Part shown: positions 1-7,900 of the stretch, piece by piece
Numbering within the stretch: the first letter of the stretch is position 1
Layout of the letters: every line of letters starts with the position of its first letter
Source: Actinomortierella ambigua
Lineage: Eukaryota > Mortierellomycota > Mortierellomycetes > Mortierellales > Mortierellaceae
Assembly: GCA_016098155.1 (NCBI GenBank)
Contig: JAAAJB010000705.1
Span: forward strand, 1 to 16,425
Length of the DNA: 16,425 nt
Reading direction: 5' to 3'
The notes under the pieces: generated by a model
The model's database searches: none
Told to the model about the DNA's origin: nothing
What the model saw: only the letters and a program-made list of their open reading frames with translations
Made by a program: the position numbers and the translations under genes

Positions 1-163
1 GAGAGAGACGTCGCATCATTGTCGCAAACGACCAAGAGGTCATCACAGGGCGAAAGGTTGGCTTGCACAGCACTTTATTTTTGAACATGTATAGTCGCGA
101 CCTTTCCAACGTTGTCGAAGAGGCGCTGTCGCCTTGGGTGTAGACGGATGGACTTACCTCATT
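1..163 (-). CDS. possible 5' end of a spliced gene running off the left edge
   Basis: On the minus strand an ATG at 163-161 is followed at once by a strong donor (ATGAG then gtaagtcc, donor G at 157). After an 85-bp intron (157-73, ending in ataaag) an open frame resumes from 72 to base 1. It reads S-A-V-Q-A-N-L-S-P-C-D-D-L-L-V-V-C-D-N-D, a plausible protein sequence with no stop before the window ends. The phases fit (two bases before the intron, one after). The first exon would be only 5 nt, so the donor and acceptor may instead belong to an internal intron of a gene that also includes the acidic frame just upstream. I could not make the two frames join in phase. The function is not recognisable from about 25 residues. 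What is seen: donor, acceptor, open frame. What is inferred: that this is the gene start. Confidence 0.3.
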
Positions 164-628
164 GAAAAGAATGTTGCCTTACAGGTTTGTGCAACCGCAC
201 TCTCTCCACTGACACTCTTTCCAAGGACTCTGTAAACATATGGGAGTGAAAGTTCAAGAATAGATGAAACCCGCCATCATCTTCGACGGTTACAGTTGAA
301 TGCTGCTGTCGACTGGCCTGGACGTAAGCTACCATGCAGTTGCTGCTGTCCTTATCCTCACCAGTGGCAAGATCACTTCTGGGGTCGTCCTCGCTATCCT
401 CAGCATCGTGGACGGTACTCAGGTGCGAGAGCACCATGCCCCAGTCTGATGGCCGATCATTGGAGTCTCTAACGCCGTCGTCACCCTCGTTGTCGATGGT
501 GTTGTCCTCGGCGTTGGTGACGGAAAGAGCACTCGCGCGAGTGATGTCGAGGCCGGGAGAATGGCAGGCACGCTCCTAGCATTTGGTCGATAAGTTGCCT
601 GTGACACTCTCGCTCACCCGACTTCCAT
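159..628 (-). CDS. tentative spliced gene for a small acidic protein
   Basis: A minus-strand frame open from about 578 down to a TGA at 161-159 has protein-like content. It is rich in Asp/Glu/Ser/Asn (for example A-E-D-N-T-I-D-N-E-G-D-D-G and D-A-E-D-S-E-D-D-P-R-S-D) and is followed by a more mixed segment ending H-K-P-V-R-Q-H-S-F-Q. An ATG at 628-626 reads M-E-V-G and runs into a possible donor (gtgagc from 617). Joining it to an acceptor ending at 532 gives an 86-bp intron and keeps the acidic frame, for about 128 residues in all. A TATA-like box lies 28-37 bp before this ATG. Alternatives are that only the exon from ATG 437-435 is used (92 codons), that the region is the 5' leader of the gene at the left edge, or that it is not coding. 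No domain is recognised. Confidence 0.3.
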
Positions 629-945
629 CTAATACCAAGTGGCTGCGTTTACGGCTTTTATAAAATAGATGTCAATCGGGAAATTGCAAATTTCTTCAAA
701 TATTGTGATCGCTCACAATGAAATAAACCTTTGTTTGAGCTGCTGTACAAAGTCACTGCATGGGGGAAGATGGTGGTGACAGGGAATATCAGATGGTGAA
801 GGGCACCCTCGAATCCACTGTGGTGAGTGGAGAGGAAGAGAGGGGTTGGCGAAGGGTGGAGGGGGTGGAGGTGGGGTATCGAATAAAAGCGAGGCTGTTT
901 TTTTTTCCTCTTGGGTGTGTGAATGTGTGCGTGCGGTGTTCTATC
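629..945. other. intergenic, no gene seen
   Basis: I see no convincing coding sequence here. A plus-strand frame from 760 is low-complexity and overlaps the antisense of the secreted-peptide gene, so I treat it as a shadow. The stretch holds two plus-strand AATAAA hexamers (722-727 and 882-887) with no matching plus-strand gene, and a G-rich block at 842-876 with four runs of three or more Gs. Confidence 0.5.
656..665 (-). promoter_or_regulatory. TATA-like box
   Basis: The palindrome TTTTATAAAA sits 28-37 bp upstream of the minus-strand ATG at 628, a spacing that would put transcription start at or near that ATG. Because the motif is symmetric it could also serve the plus strand, but no plus-strand gene follows it. 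Confidence 0.35.
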
Positions 946-1116
946 TTACTCATCCTCATTCACGACAAGACCGATGGTGGGAACGCACCAGGCACCCCAA
1001 GGCTCGCGAGGCTCGACAATGATGCCTCCCTTGCTGGAGCACTCCTCGGCAGTCATAGGAGCAGCGAGGACGGCGCCAAAGATGGCGGCAAGGAAGACAA
1101 GAGAACGAAGCTGCAT
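946..1116 (-). CDS. small secreted peptide, 56 residues, two cysteines
   Basis: A single-exon frame from ATG 1116-1114 to TAA 948-946 encodes 56 residues. Residues 1-18 are a textbook secretion signal: M-Q-L-R, then a hydrophobic core S-L-V-F-L-A-A-I-F-G-A-V-L-A, with likely cleavage after A18 or A19. The mature peptide is about 37 residues. It has two cysteines, C26 and C44, which could form one disulfide, with T-A-E-E-C-S-S-K-G-G, then P-R-E-P-W-G-A-W-C, and an acidic end (N-E-D-E). A TATA box (1385-1392) lies about 270 bp upstream, giving a leader of roughly 240 nt, so the gene stands alone with its own promoter. Codon use is C-rich at third positions, as in the neighbouring long genes. 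I do not recognise the family. A secreted effector, pheromone-like or antimicrobial role is possible but not shown. The last codons read GAT-GAG-TAA-G, so a donor at GTAAG just before the stop cannot be fully excluded. Confidence 0.75.
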   Translation of the reverse strand: MQLRSLVFLAAIFGAVLAAPMTAEECSSKGGIIVEPREPWGAWCVPTIGLVVNEDE

Positions 1117-1200
1117 GCTATGTTGATAAAGGTTAAAAGGTGTAAAGTACAGTACGTATTGGGAGGAGGGGTACTTTCAGAGTTAGCAGGAAGAGTCAGG

Positions 1201-1221
1201 TTATACGTATATGGCGAACAT
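1201..1221 (-). other. upstream mini-ORF in the leader of the secreted-peptide gene
   Basis: In the probable 5' leader of the secreted peptide, ATG 1221-1219 opens a six-residue frame (M-F-A-I-Y-V) that stops at 1203-1201, 84 bases before the main ATG. If the leader is unspliced and starts near 1360, ribosomes would meet this frame first. It may temper translation. Short frames like this also arise by chance. Confidence 0.3.
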
Positions 1222-1384
1222 TGAAAGACAATGGGAGTGAGAGTATGTGTGTGTGCGAGGGAGATTGTACGCAGTCTTCCGTACCTGGGAAAATAAGGTG
1301 GTAGGGTGCGAGAGACAGAGAGATTGAGAGACGAAAATCAAAAGGCTGGGTGAGCAGAGCGTTCTTGGACCAGAAATCTGCGTC

Positions 1385-1392
1385 TTTTTATA
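1385..1392 (-). promoter_or_regulatory. TATA box of the secreted-peptide gene
   Basis: The minus strand reads GTATAAAAAG, a good match to a TATA box. It is the only strong one upstream of the peptide ATG at 1116. It predicts transcription start near 1355-1365 and a pyrimidine-rich leader of about 240 nt. Confidence 0.55.
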
Positions 1393-1393
1393 C

Positions 1394-2523
1394 TCTGCAA
1401 ACGCTGGACAAGTGAAGTGAGGTTCATAGTCATGCCATATTAGAAAAAAAAAGTGGGTCCAATAAGTGGGCGATCAACATGTTCCTGCCATGTTTTTTTG
1501 GCCCCAGTCAATCTCGGTCTCGGATTTCTCCATTCGTCAACATTGAATGTTATCACAGAGAAGAGAGTGGCGTTTCTCTCTGCTCTGTACGAGAATAGCA
1601 GAGTCCAACCAACATAATGTTTCACCGCCTGCACTCATTTGCACAAAAAAGAGCACCTTTTGTGAAAAGTAAGTCGAGTTCACCTTGGGCGCAGAATGAG
1701 GGGAGTCGTGCCATGTATTGTCTATAAGAGTGAAAGCATCCCCCTTCTACTGTACAGTACCGAATCGACCCCACATGTGTGACAAGTACTGGCAAGCATT
1801 GGTTCCTCTGCTCGGAGCACAGACGCAGAAGTAATGTTGAAATGGTTTGATAGCCGTGTTGCTGGTAAAGTACAGAGACAATGATTCCCTTTTTTGTCCC
1901 AAGGCATTTGGACACTGTGCTCAGAAGAGCCCAATGGCGAAAGAGGGACAGGATAATTCTTTGCGAGGCAAGCGTATGTAGAGTGGGTTGAGATAGGGAA
2001 GGGCCCCAAGGTGTTCTTCCCTCTACTAGTCTACCACACATATTTCACACACAGAATGTCAAACTAGAACTGCTCTCTCTGCTCTTCAAAACCTCGAACC
2101 AGCGGGTGTCAGGACTACTAGACCAACCTATTCGGGGCTGGCCTCGGTCAAAACGATACCGATCTAGATGCCGAGAAAGAAAAAAAGAGGGGGGGGGACA
2201 ACACGACACCAAAGAGCCTTCCGAGCTCCCCTGCCGTAGGAACCGTAGAACTGGATATTTTTAGGACAGGTTGACTGAATTTCCTTCACCCATTAGAAAA
2301 ATAGTGAGCTGAGTCCATTATCCCGGATGTGCTACCACTGAAAGTCCTCGGTGCGAATCTCCTTTAAAGAAGGAACGACAACAAATAGAAGAGGATGGCG
2401 AGCAAAAGAATCGACCGATGAACTGCAACCAAATATGATATTATCTGAATATTTTCTTTCTTTATGGGAAATATGACAAAAATGACAAGAGGGATATACA
2501 AACCACCATGTTTGGTGGGACTA
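1394..2523. other. gene-poor region
   Basis: I see no gene I can support. The longest frame, minus strand 1622-2041 (139 codons), has eight cysteines scattered without pattern, no recognisable domain and ordinary intergenic base composition, and two other frames are open across part of it. Two stretches look faintly like tRNA pieces (minus strand 2091-2128, and 2320-2361), but neither folds as a tRNA. A run of nine Gs lies near 2190-2198. The 3' end of the four-helix membrane gene transcript probably reaches into 2400-2523. Confidence 0.5.
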
Positions 2524-3705
2524 CTATAGGTCTTGCGTACTACGAGCGACAAGGATTCGTGGGGATGCTATACTACTGTGTGCACTTGGGGCTTGGCTGT
2601 AGCTCGACATAGTCGGGGATGCCACGGCGGCGGCTATACTTGGGCTATCCAGGCTCTGTCTGGCGACGCTGGCAGGAGATTGGTCGATAGCAGGAAAGTG
2701 GTAGTCTATCGCCGTTGCCGTCGCCGTTGGAGGCGGTGGCACCGGCGAAGGTGACGAGAGAAGAGGAGGAGACGTGCTTGAATAGGGAGAATAAGAGGAG
2801 ACGGCCACGGGCATGATGGGTGAGGCAAGTGAGATGCCACTGACACGGCCTGTGAATGTTGGGGCAGCACCTGGTTGTGGGACGCTTGTCACTGTCGGCC
2901 CTGGAACGTGTGGCAGGTTTCCCGCTACATAGGGCTGTGGAGGTGGAGGAGGGTACTGCGGCTGGACTGGATCCTCATATTTGAACGATGCTTGATGCGG
3001 ATGGATATGCTGTTGCAATGGCATGGCAGCACTAGCACCGACACTGGCATGTTGCATGATAGGGTAAGGGTGGTGCTGGTGCTGGTGCTGATGCTGATGG
3101 ATGGGATAGACCGGCTGTTGGTGGTGGGTATATACCGGTTGTTGGTAGAGGAGGGGTTGGTGCTGTCCCTCGCCGTGGGGAATGGTCATATTGGGCTGAA
3201 TGCCATAAGGGTGGTGAGGTGGTGAGACGGTAATGATCTCATTCGGCTTGGGGCCCCCTTCATCACGATCCAGAGGCTCCTTGTACAGCGTGTAAAGGGC
3301 CTCGACGACGGCGAGGCAGGTGGCGATAATGACAACGGTGGTCCACGTGCGGTCGAGAGCGCATGTTTCCGACAGGCTGTCGTGGATGTAGCAGTTGTAA
3401 AAGTTGGTGGCAGAGCTGTACTGGTAGAGACCACCGCAGGAGAGGTATAGTAGAAAGCCACTGAGGATGACAATGGAAGCGACCCGTCCCCACTTGTTGA
3501 TGTTCAAATATCCTCTGGCAGCGTGGCTGTAGATGCCAAGAAGCAGGAATTCGGTCACTACACCAGCCCAGGTGCGCCAACTGACATCGCCTAGGTGGCT
3601 GCGGAGGCCGACTATGAGCAACCATGTCATGTCCAGCACCACAGCGGCGAGGAACAGGAAGCAGACAACGATGCGAAGCCGCGTTTGGGCGATTGTCGCC
3701 GTCAT
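2524..3705 (-). CDS. four-helix membrane protein with long His/Gln/Pro/Ser-rich tail
   Basis: This is a single-exon gene of 393 codons, from ATG 3705 to TAG 2524. The first 142 residues hold four hydrophobic helices, at about 11-34, 46-67, 75-96 and 120-141. The loop between helices 3 and 4 carries C90, C105 and C115 and is probably extracytoplasmic. Helix 2 ends in the polar stretch S-H-A-A-R-G-Y. This layout is like MARVEL-type or SUR7-like tetraspan proteins, but I see no signature that decides between them. From about 143 to the end the protein is a disordered tail, presumably cytoplasmic. It has a doubled Q-Q-P-V-Y motif, a His/Gln run (I-H-Q-H-Q-H-Q-H-Q-H-H), a run of six prolines, then Ser/Pro/Ala-rich sequence ending R-S-T-Q-D-L. 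A role as a plasma-membrane or vesicle scaffold is inference. The coding call is strong; the function is unknown. Confidence 0.85.
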   Translation of the reverse strand: MTATIAQTRLRIVVCFLFLAAVVLDMTWLLIVGLRSHLGDVSWRTWAGVVTEFLLLGIYSHAARGYLNINKWGRVASIVILSGFLLYLSCGGLYQYSSATNFYNCYIHDSLSETCALDRTWTTVVIIATCLAVVEALYTLYKEPLDRDEGGPKPNEIITVSPPHHPYGIQPNMTIPHGEGQHQPLLYQQPVYTHHQQPVYPIHQHQHQHQHHPYPIMQHASVGASAAMPLQQHIHPHQASFKYEDPVQPQYPPPPPQPYVAGNLPHVPGPTVTSVPQPGAAPTFTGRVSGISLASPIMPVAVSSYSPYSSTSPPLLSSPSPVPPPPTATATAIDYHFPAIDQSPASVARQSLDSPSIAAAVASPTMSSYSQAPSAHSSIASPRILVARSTQDL

Positions 3706-4061
3706 GATGAACCGTTTGTGATAGTCGTGGGGCAGTCTCTCTAACGAAGAATCCGACGCAGAAGAGGCAGAGAGAAAGAGGAGGAAGAAGAGGAATTGGA
3801 AGAACAGGAATAGGAAGAACAGGAAGAAGAGGAAACAGGAGTGATGAGAAATGAGACCAGCTGTGGAGGATGCATGAGATGATGTAATGGAAAGAATGAT
3901 GCGATCCTGTCAAGCATGAATGCCATGGTAGAGAGATGAGAAGGGAAAGGGGAAAAGGGGGAAAAAAGGTGGCAATATCGACTCCATCGACCTATGCCCG
4001 AAAGAGAAATAACACAGCCTCGTTCCCTGTCAACACATGAAGAGTCGACAAAGCGACCTCT

Positions 4062-4107
<46 letters not shown>

Positions 4108-4167
4108 GTCCACCTTTGTAGAGACATGTATGTGGCGGTGTGATCCACCTTGCATTGGCCCTCCGGC
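3706..4167. other. purine/pyrimidine-rich leader and spacer
   Basis: No gene is seen. Bases 3765-3840 are almost pure purine on the plus strand (pyrimidine on the minus strand), including an imperfect 15-bp repeat of the type GGAAGAACAGGAATA near 3798-3830. This is probably the 5' leader and promoter of the minus-strand membrane gene at 2524-3705. A dinucleotide microsatellite follows at 4065-4102. Arg-Glu and Ser-Leu frames across these repeats are artefacts. Confidence 0.5.
4065..4102. repeat. (CT)19 microsatellite
   Basis: Nineteen perfect CT units lie between the membrane-protein gene and the tentative 76-residue gene. Confidence 0.95.
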
Positions 4168-4495
4168 TCACAACCCGCATGATGTACATGCAGATTCATA
4201 AGCACCTGCTGCTGTTGCCTGGCTCATACACTTTCTTTTAAACGCTGTTCATCTCAGAATGATCCACGTTCGTGTGGATCGCCACAGATCCCGACACAAG
4301 CTCAAACACACTTACCTCACCACCCCCCGCCCCCCCACCCTGCCATGACAGGGCCAACTCACGAGCCTGCTGTTGACGAGTCGACGGATCAGGATCAAGA
4401 GCAACAACCCTACCCTGAAGTTTCGTCTGTGACTGTAGCCCGACATGCACACTCCTCCTCGTCTCCGTGACGATCCACACATAGCCTCGCACCAT
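4168..4495 (-). CDS. tentative two-exon gene, 76-residue protein of unknown function
   Basis: On the minus strand, exon 1 runs from ATG 4495 to 4316 (60 codons) and ends GGTGAG before a consensus donor (gtaagtgtg). A 97-bp intron (4315-4219) closes at tatgagccag. Exon 2 (4218-4168) adds 16 residues, ending T-S-C-G-L and TGA, in phase. The protein begins M-V-R-G-Y-V-W-I-V-T-E-T and continues with G-R-V-V-A-L-D-P-D-P-S-T-R, then a Gly-rich patch. A TATTTAAA box lies 46 bp before the ATG, so the gene would be transcribed divergently from the acyl-CoA synthetase. The beta-rich look with a G-R-V-V-x-x-D-P step faintly recalls Sm-like (Gemin6-type) folds, but this is too weak to name. If the intron is not removed, the frame continues to a stop at 4238 (85 codons). 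A second ATG at 4500 is out of frame. Confidence 0.4.
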
Positions 4496-4540
4496 ACCAT
4501 AGTGGGCCTCTAGTGGAGCCTACCTAATTACTAGCCTCTC

Positions 4541-4548
4541 TTTAAATA
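4541..4548 (-). promoter_or_regulatory. TATA box facing the tentative 76-residue gene
   Basis: The minus strand reads TGTATTTAAAG 46 bp before the ATG at 4495, predicting transcription start near 4515. It is the same core octamer as the box of the divergent synthetase gene. Confidence 0.5.
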
Positions 4549-4830
4549 CAACCAACTGCCTCTCTCAAGGAACAGCGCGTCAAAGAGTACACGCCTAGAA
4601 CAAAGTTGATCGTCCTCCTCTCCTCTTCTCTGCTCTTCCCATGACGGCTCTGTGTAAAAGCCGAGAAAACCTAAAAACTGTTGCACACGGCGATGCTGGT
4701 GAGAAGAACAATAGTGGGCGCCATACAAGAAAAGTACACAACAACCTCCGCCTGTGCACTGTCGATCCTCCTTCCTCCTCGCCGATCCATCGACTCTTTT
4801 AACTGGTACTTTACCCTCCCATCCGTACAC

Positions 4831-4838
4831 TATTTAAA
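4831..4838 (+). promoter_or_regulatory. TATA box of the acyl-CoA synthetase gene
   Basis: TATTTAAA lies 90 bp before the ATG at 4928. It predicts a start near 4860-4870 and a pyrimidine-rich leader of about 60 nt. Confidence 0.55.
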
Positions 4839-4927
4839 CCTCTCATCTTGTCACTCCTTGTGTTTTTTTTCACCTTCGCCAACCGTCCTTTCCGCTTCTC
4901 AAACTCTCATCCCAACATCCACTTGCC

Positions 4928-7900
4928 ATGTCGTCTTCCTTTGACTATCAGAACCAATCTGTTGAGCTTCCCAACTCTCGCAGGCCCGGACAGACCGGTA
5001 AAAAAAAAACGCCAGCCATATATCATTTGTGCCTTCTTTTTTTTCTTTAGCTCCTTGCCTTTCATGGAAGATATCTCCTTCATATTGAGAAGTTTGATCC
5101 GTATTTCCTAAAAAAAAAAAAAAAAAAAAAAAAAATGATATAGGTGTTTTCCGTCGACAAGGTTATGAAGACAAGCTGCTAGTCGTGCCTCCTTCGCGTT
5201 CTCACATCACCACTCTCTACGAAGCCCTTCAGCATGGTTAGTTACTCCCTGCTTGCGTGCAGCCAACGCATTTTTTCTTTGATTGGCTAGTTGGCATCCA
5301 GGAATTCATACGTCTATCTGTACATCATTCCTTCCCTCCCTCCCTCCCTTCCTAAAACCCTAAGGATTGTCAATGTCCCGGGATGAGCCGTTCCTTGGAA
5401 GCCGCGCATACGATCCAGCGACAAAGACCTATGGAGGTTACACCTGGCAAACGTACAGTGAGGTGGTGGACCGGATCACACGCTTCGGATCCGGACTGCT
5501 CCATATCCGTGAAAGTATCTTTGCCGAGACTGCGGGGCAGCAGCAGGAGGGCCCTCCGGCGCGCCAGTGGACGTTGGGCATCTGGGCGATCAACCGTCCA
5601 GAGTGGACGATCGCTGGCGAGGCATGTTCGGCGTATGGTCTTGTCTCCGTTGGCCTTTACTCCACTCTTGGGCCTGACGCTGTGGAGTATTGCTTGAATC
5701 ACTCGGAGTGTGCTATCGCCGTTGCTAGTGGTATGCTTTTTTTGTTTGTAATTGTTTTTGTTGATTATCAGGTTCATATATCCGGAGAGTTTATTTGGAG
5801 ATTGTCAATCCTTTGTTTCACTTTGGCGTAGAAAAAAAAAAGTGTTGACCCATGCGGGGGATGAGTGGGCTGGGGGAAGAAAATGAGCACAAAAGCCCTG
5901 ACTCTTTTGCTTGACAACCTTCTTATCCTTCCCTGATCGGAGTAAATAGCTGATCTCGTCCCACATTTAATCCGCAACAAGGAGAAGCTTCCGTTACTCA
6001 AGGCCATTATCTGCATGGACTCCCTGAAAGGTGGACCGGCTGTTCCAGGCATGGTCTCGCCTGGACCGGTCCTGCGCGACTGGGCCAAGGACAAGGGCCT
6101 TGCTCTGTACGATTGGGACGAAGTGGAGGCACTGGGCGTTACCCATCCTCGCCCCCATGCGCCCGCTAAGCCCGAGGATTTGTACACCATTTGTTACACA
6201 AGCGGGACTACTGGAACGCCGGTATGTGATACGTGTGTGAGCTGACAAAAAATGAAATAGTCTACAAGGACGTCTGTCTTGAGATGGCGGGGAAAGGAAG
6301 ATCTGAGCACGTTTTTTGTTTGTAAAGCAAACCCGACAAAAACAAAGACGTTTGACAACCTAAAGGGGTAGTTGAGAGCTGCACCTTGAGGACAAGGACG
6401 TTTGTCCATTTTCTCCGACGGAGAAAAAAATGTTTATTGGATGCATGCGCCAAACTACCCAAAAAAAATCTCCCTCCCTCTCACATTCCTCTCAATCTCA
6501 ATCCAAATGGTGTACACCCAAAATAACAAAACCAATTTTTTTTAGAAAGGCGCCATGGTGACCCACCGCAACCTTATCGCTGTCCTGGCGCAAGCCGACT
6601 CTGTGACGCCGCTCTACCAGCACGACACAACCATCAGCTTCCTCCCCCTGCCGCACATCTTTGGCCGCCTCGTCGAGCTTTTCCTCTTCAGCACTGGCGG
6701 CCGGATCGGCTACGGTTGTGGCGACACGCTCCTGCTCCTCGACGATCTCGCCCAGTTACAGCCGACCTTCTTACCGGCCGTCCCGCGCCTGCTCAACCGC
6801 GTCTATGCCAAGGTCCAGCAGGCGACCGTGTTGGCCCCTGGTTTGCTCGGCATGTTGGCGCGCCGGGGTCTGGCCACGAAGCTGGCGAATCTGGAGGCGG
6901 GCTTGGGCAACAGGCATGGCTTTTGGGATTTCTTGCTGTTTTCAAAGGTCCGTAAGGCGTTGGGGGGTCGAGTCCGTTTGGTTTTGACAGGTAAGTCATT
7001 GGGGAGAACATCCCTATTTTCATACCAATATGACTGTTATTGTTTTTTATTGCATGTACATGCATGCTATTTTACATTGGATATTTGGATAAGGTTATTT
7101 TGCGGGGGAAGGAAGGAGGGCGGGAAGGAGAAAAAGTTACTAACCTCGTTTGCAAACCCTAATCATACAACAACGACATAGGCTCAGCGCCCATCACAGC
7201 GGAAGTGCTTGCATTCTTACGCGTAGCGTTCTGCTGTGAGGTCATTGAAGGCTTTGGCCAGACGGAGGGTGCCGGTGCGGGTACAAACACCGAGGCTGGG
7301 TATGAACTACTACTCACGCAAAATGCTGTCGTTGATAGCCGTTGCATCTTGAAGTATTGTTTCTATCTCTTCATTCACACGACCAATGCCTCTATTTCGA
7401 ACAAAATAGTGAGGTGACAGCTGGTCATGTTGGTGCCCCTGCAGCCTGGTGAGTCTTCTGTGTGATGACAAAAAAATGGCACAATTATCCCGAAAGGCAA
7501 AAAAAAACTGACCCTGCATCCATCATTCCCCACCACCACCACAACCCACCACCCTTCACTCTTCCAACACAGCAACGAACTCAAGCTGATCGACGTGCCA
7601 GAGCTCAACTACCTGTCGACCGACAAGCCGCACCCGCGCGGCGAGATCTGTCTGCGGGGCGCAAACGTGATTGCGGGTTATTTCAAGGACACGCTCAAGA
7701 CGAACGAGGCGATCGATGCCGAGGGTTGGTTGCACACCTCCGACGTCGGCCAGCTGAACGCCAACGGCACCATCACCATCATCGACCGCGTCAAGAATGT
7801 CTTCAAGCTCGCCCAGGGCGAGTTTGTCGCCGTCGAGAAGATTGAGAACACTCTCGCCACTGCCTTGCCCTGGATCCAACAGATCTTTGTCCATGGCGAC

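Larger units (their letters stand above)
4496..4927. other. divergent promoter region
   Basis: This 432-bp spacer lies between the tentative minus-strand gene and the plus-strand acyl-CoA synthetase. It holds one TATTTAAA box for each direction (4541-4548 minus, 4831-4838 plus), about 280 bp apart. The plus-strand leader after 4860 is pyrimidine-rich. I see no other gene. Confidence 0.55.

Noticed and set aside
760..1224. 154-codon plus-strand frame
   Set aside because: It is antisense to the secreted-peptide gene and otherwise made of low-complexity sequence.
1622..2041. 139-codon minus-strand frame with eight cysteines
   Set aside because: No signal peptide, no ordered cysteine pattern, no recognisable motif, and overlapping open frames in the same stretch; probably chance.
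2091..2128. tRNA gene on the minus strand
   Set aside because: The D-arm-like and T-loop-like boxes are only about 26 bases apart, with no anticodon arm and no pairing T stem.
2875..3225. 116-codon plus-strand frame
   Set aside because: Shadow of the His/Gln/Pro-rich tail of the minus-strand membrane protein.
5774..6190. 138-codon minus-strand frame
   Set aside because: Crosses intron 3 and exon 4 of the acyl-CoA synthetase on the other strand, whose motifs are unmistakable.
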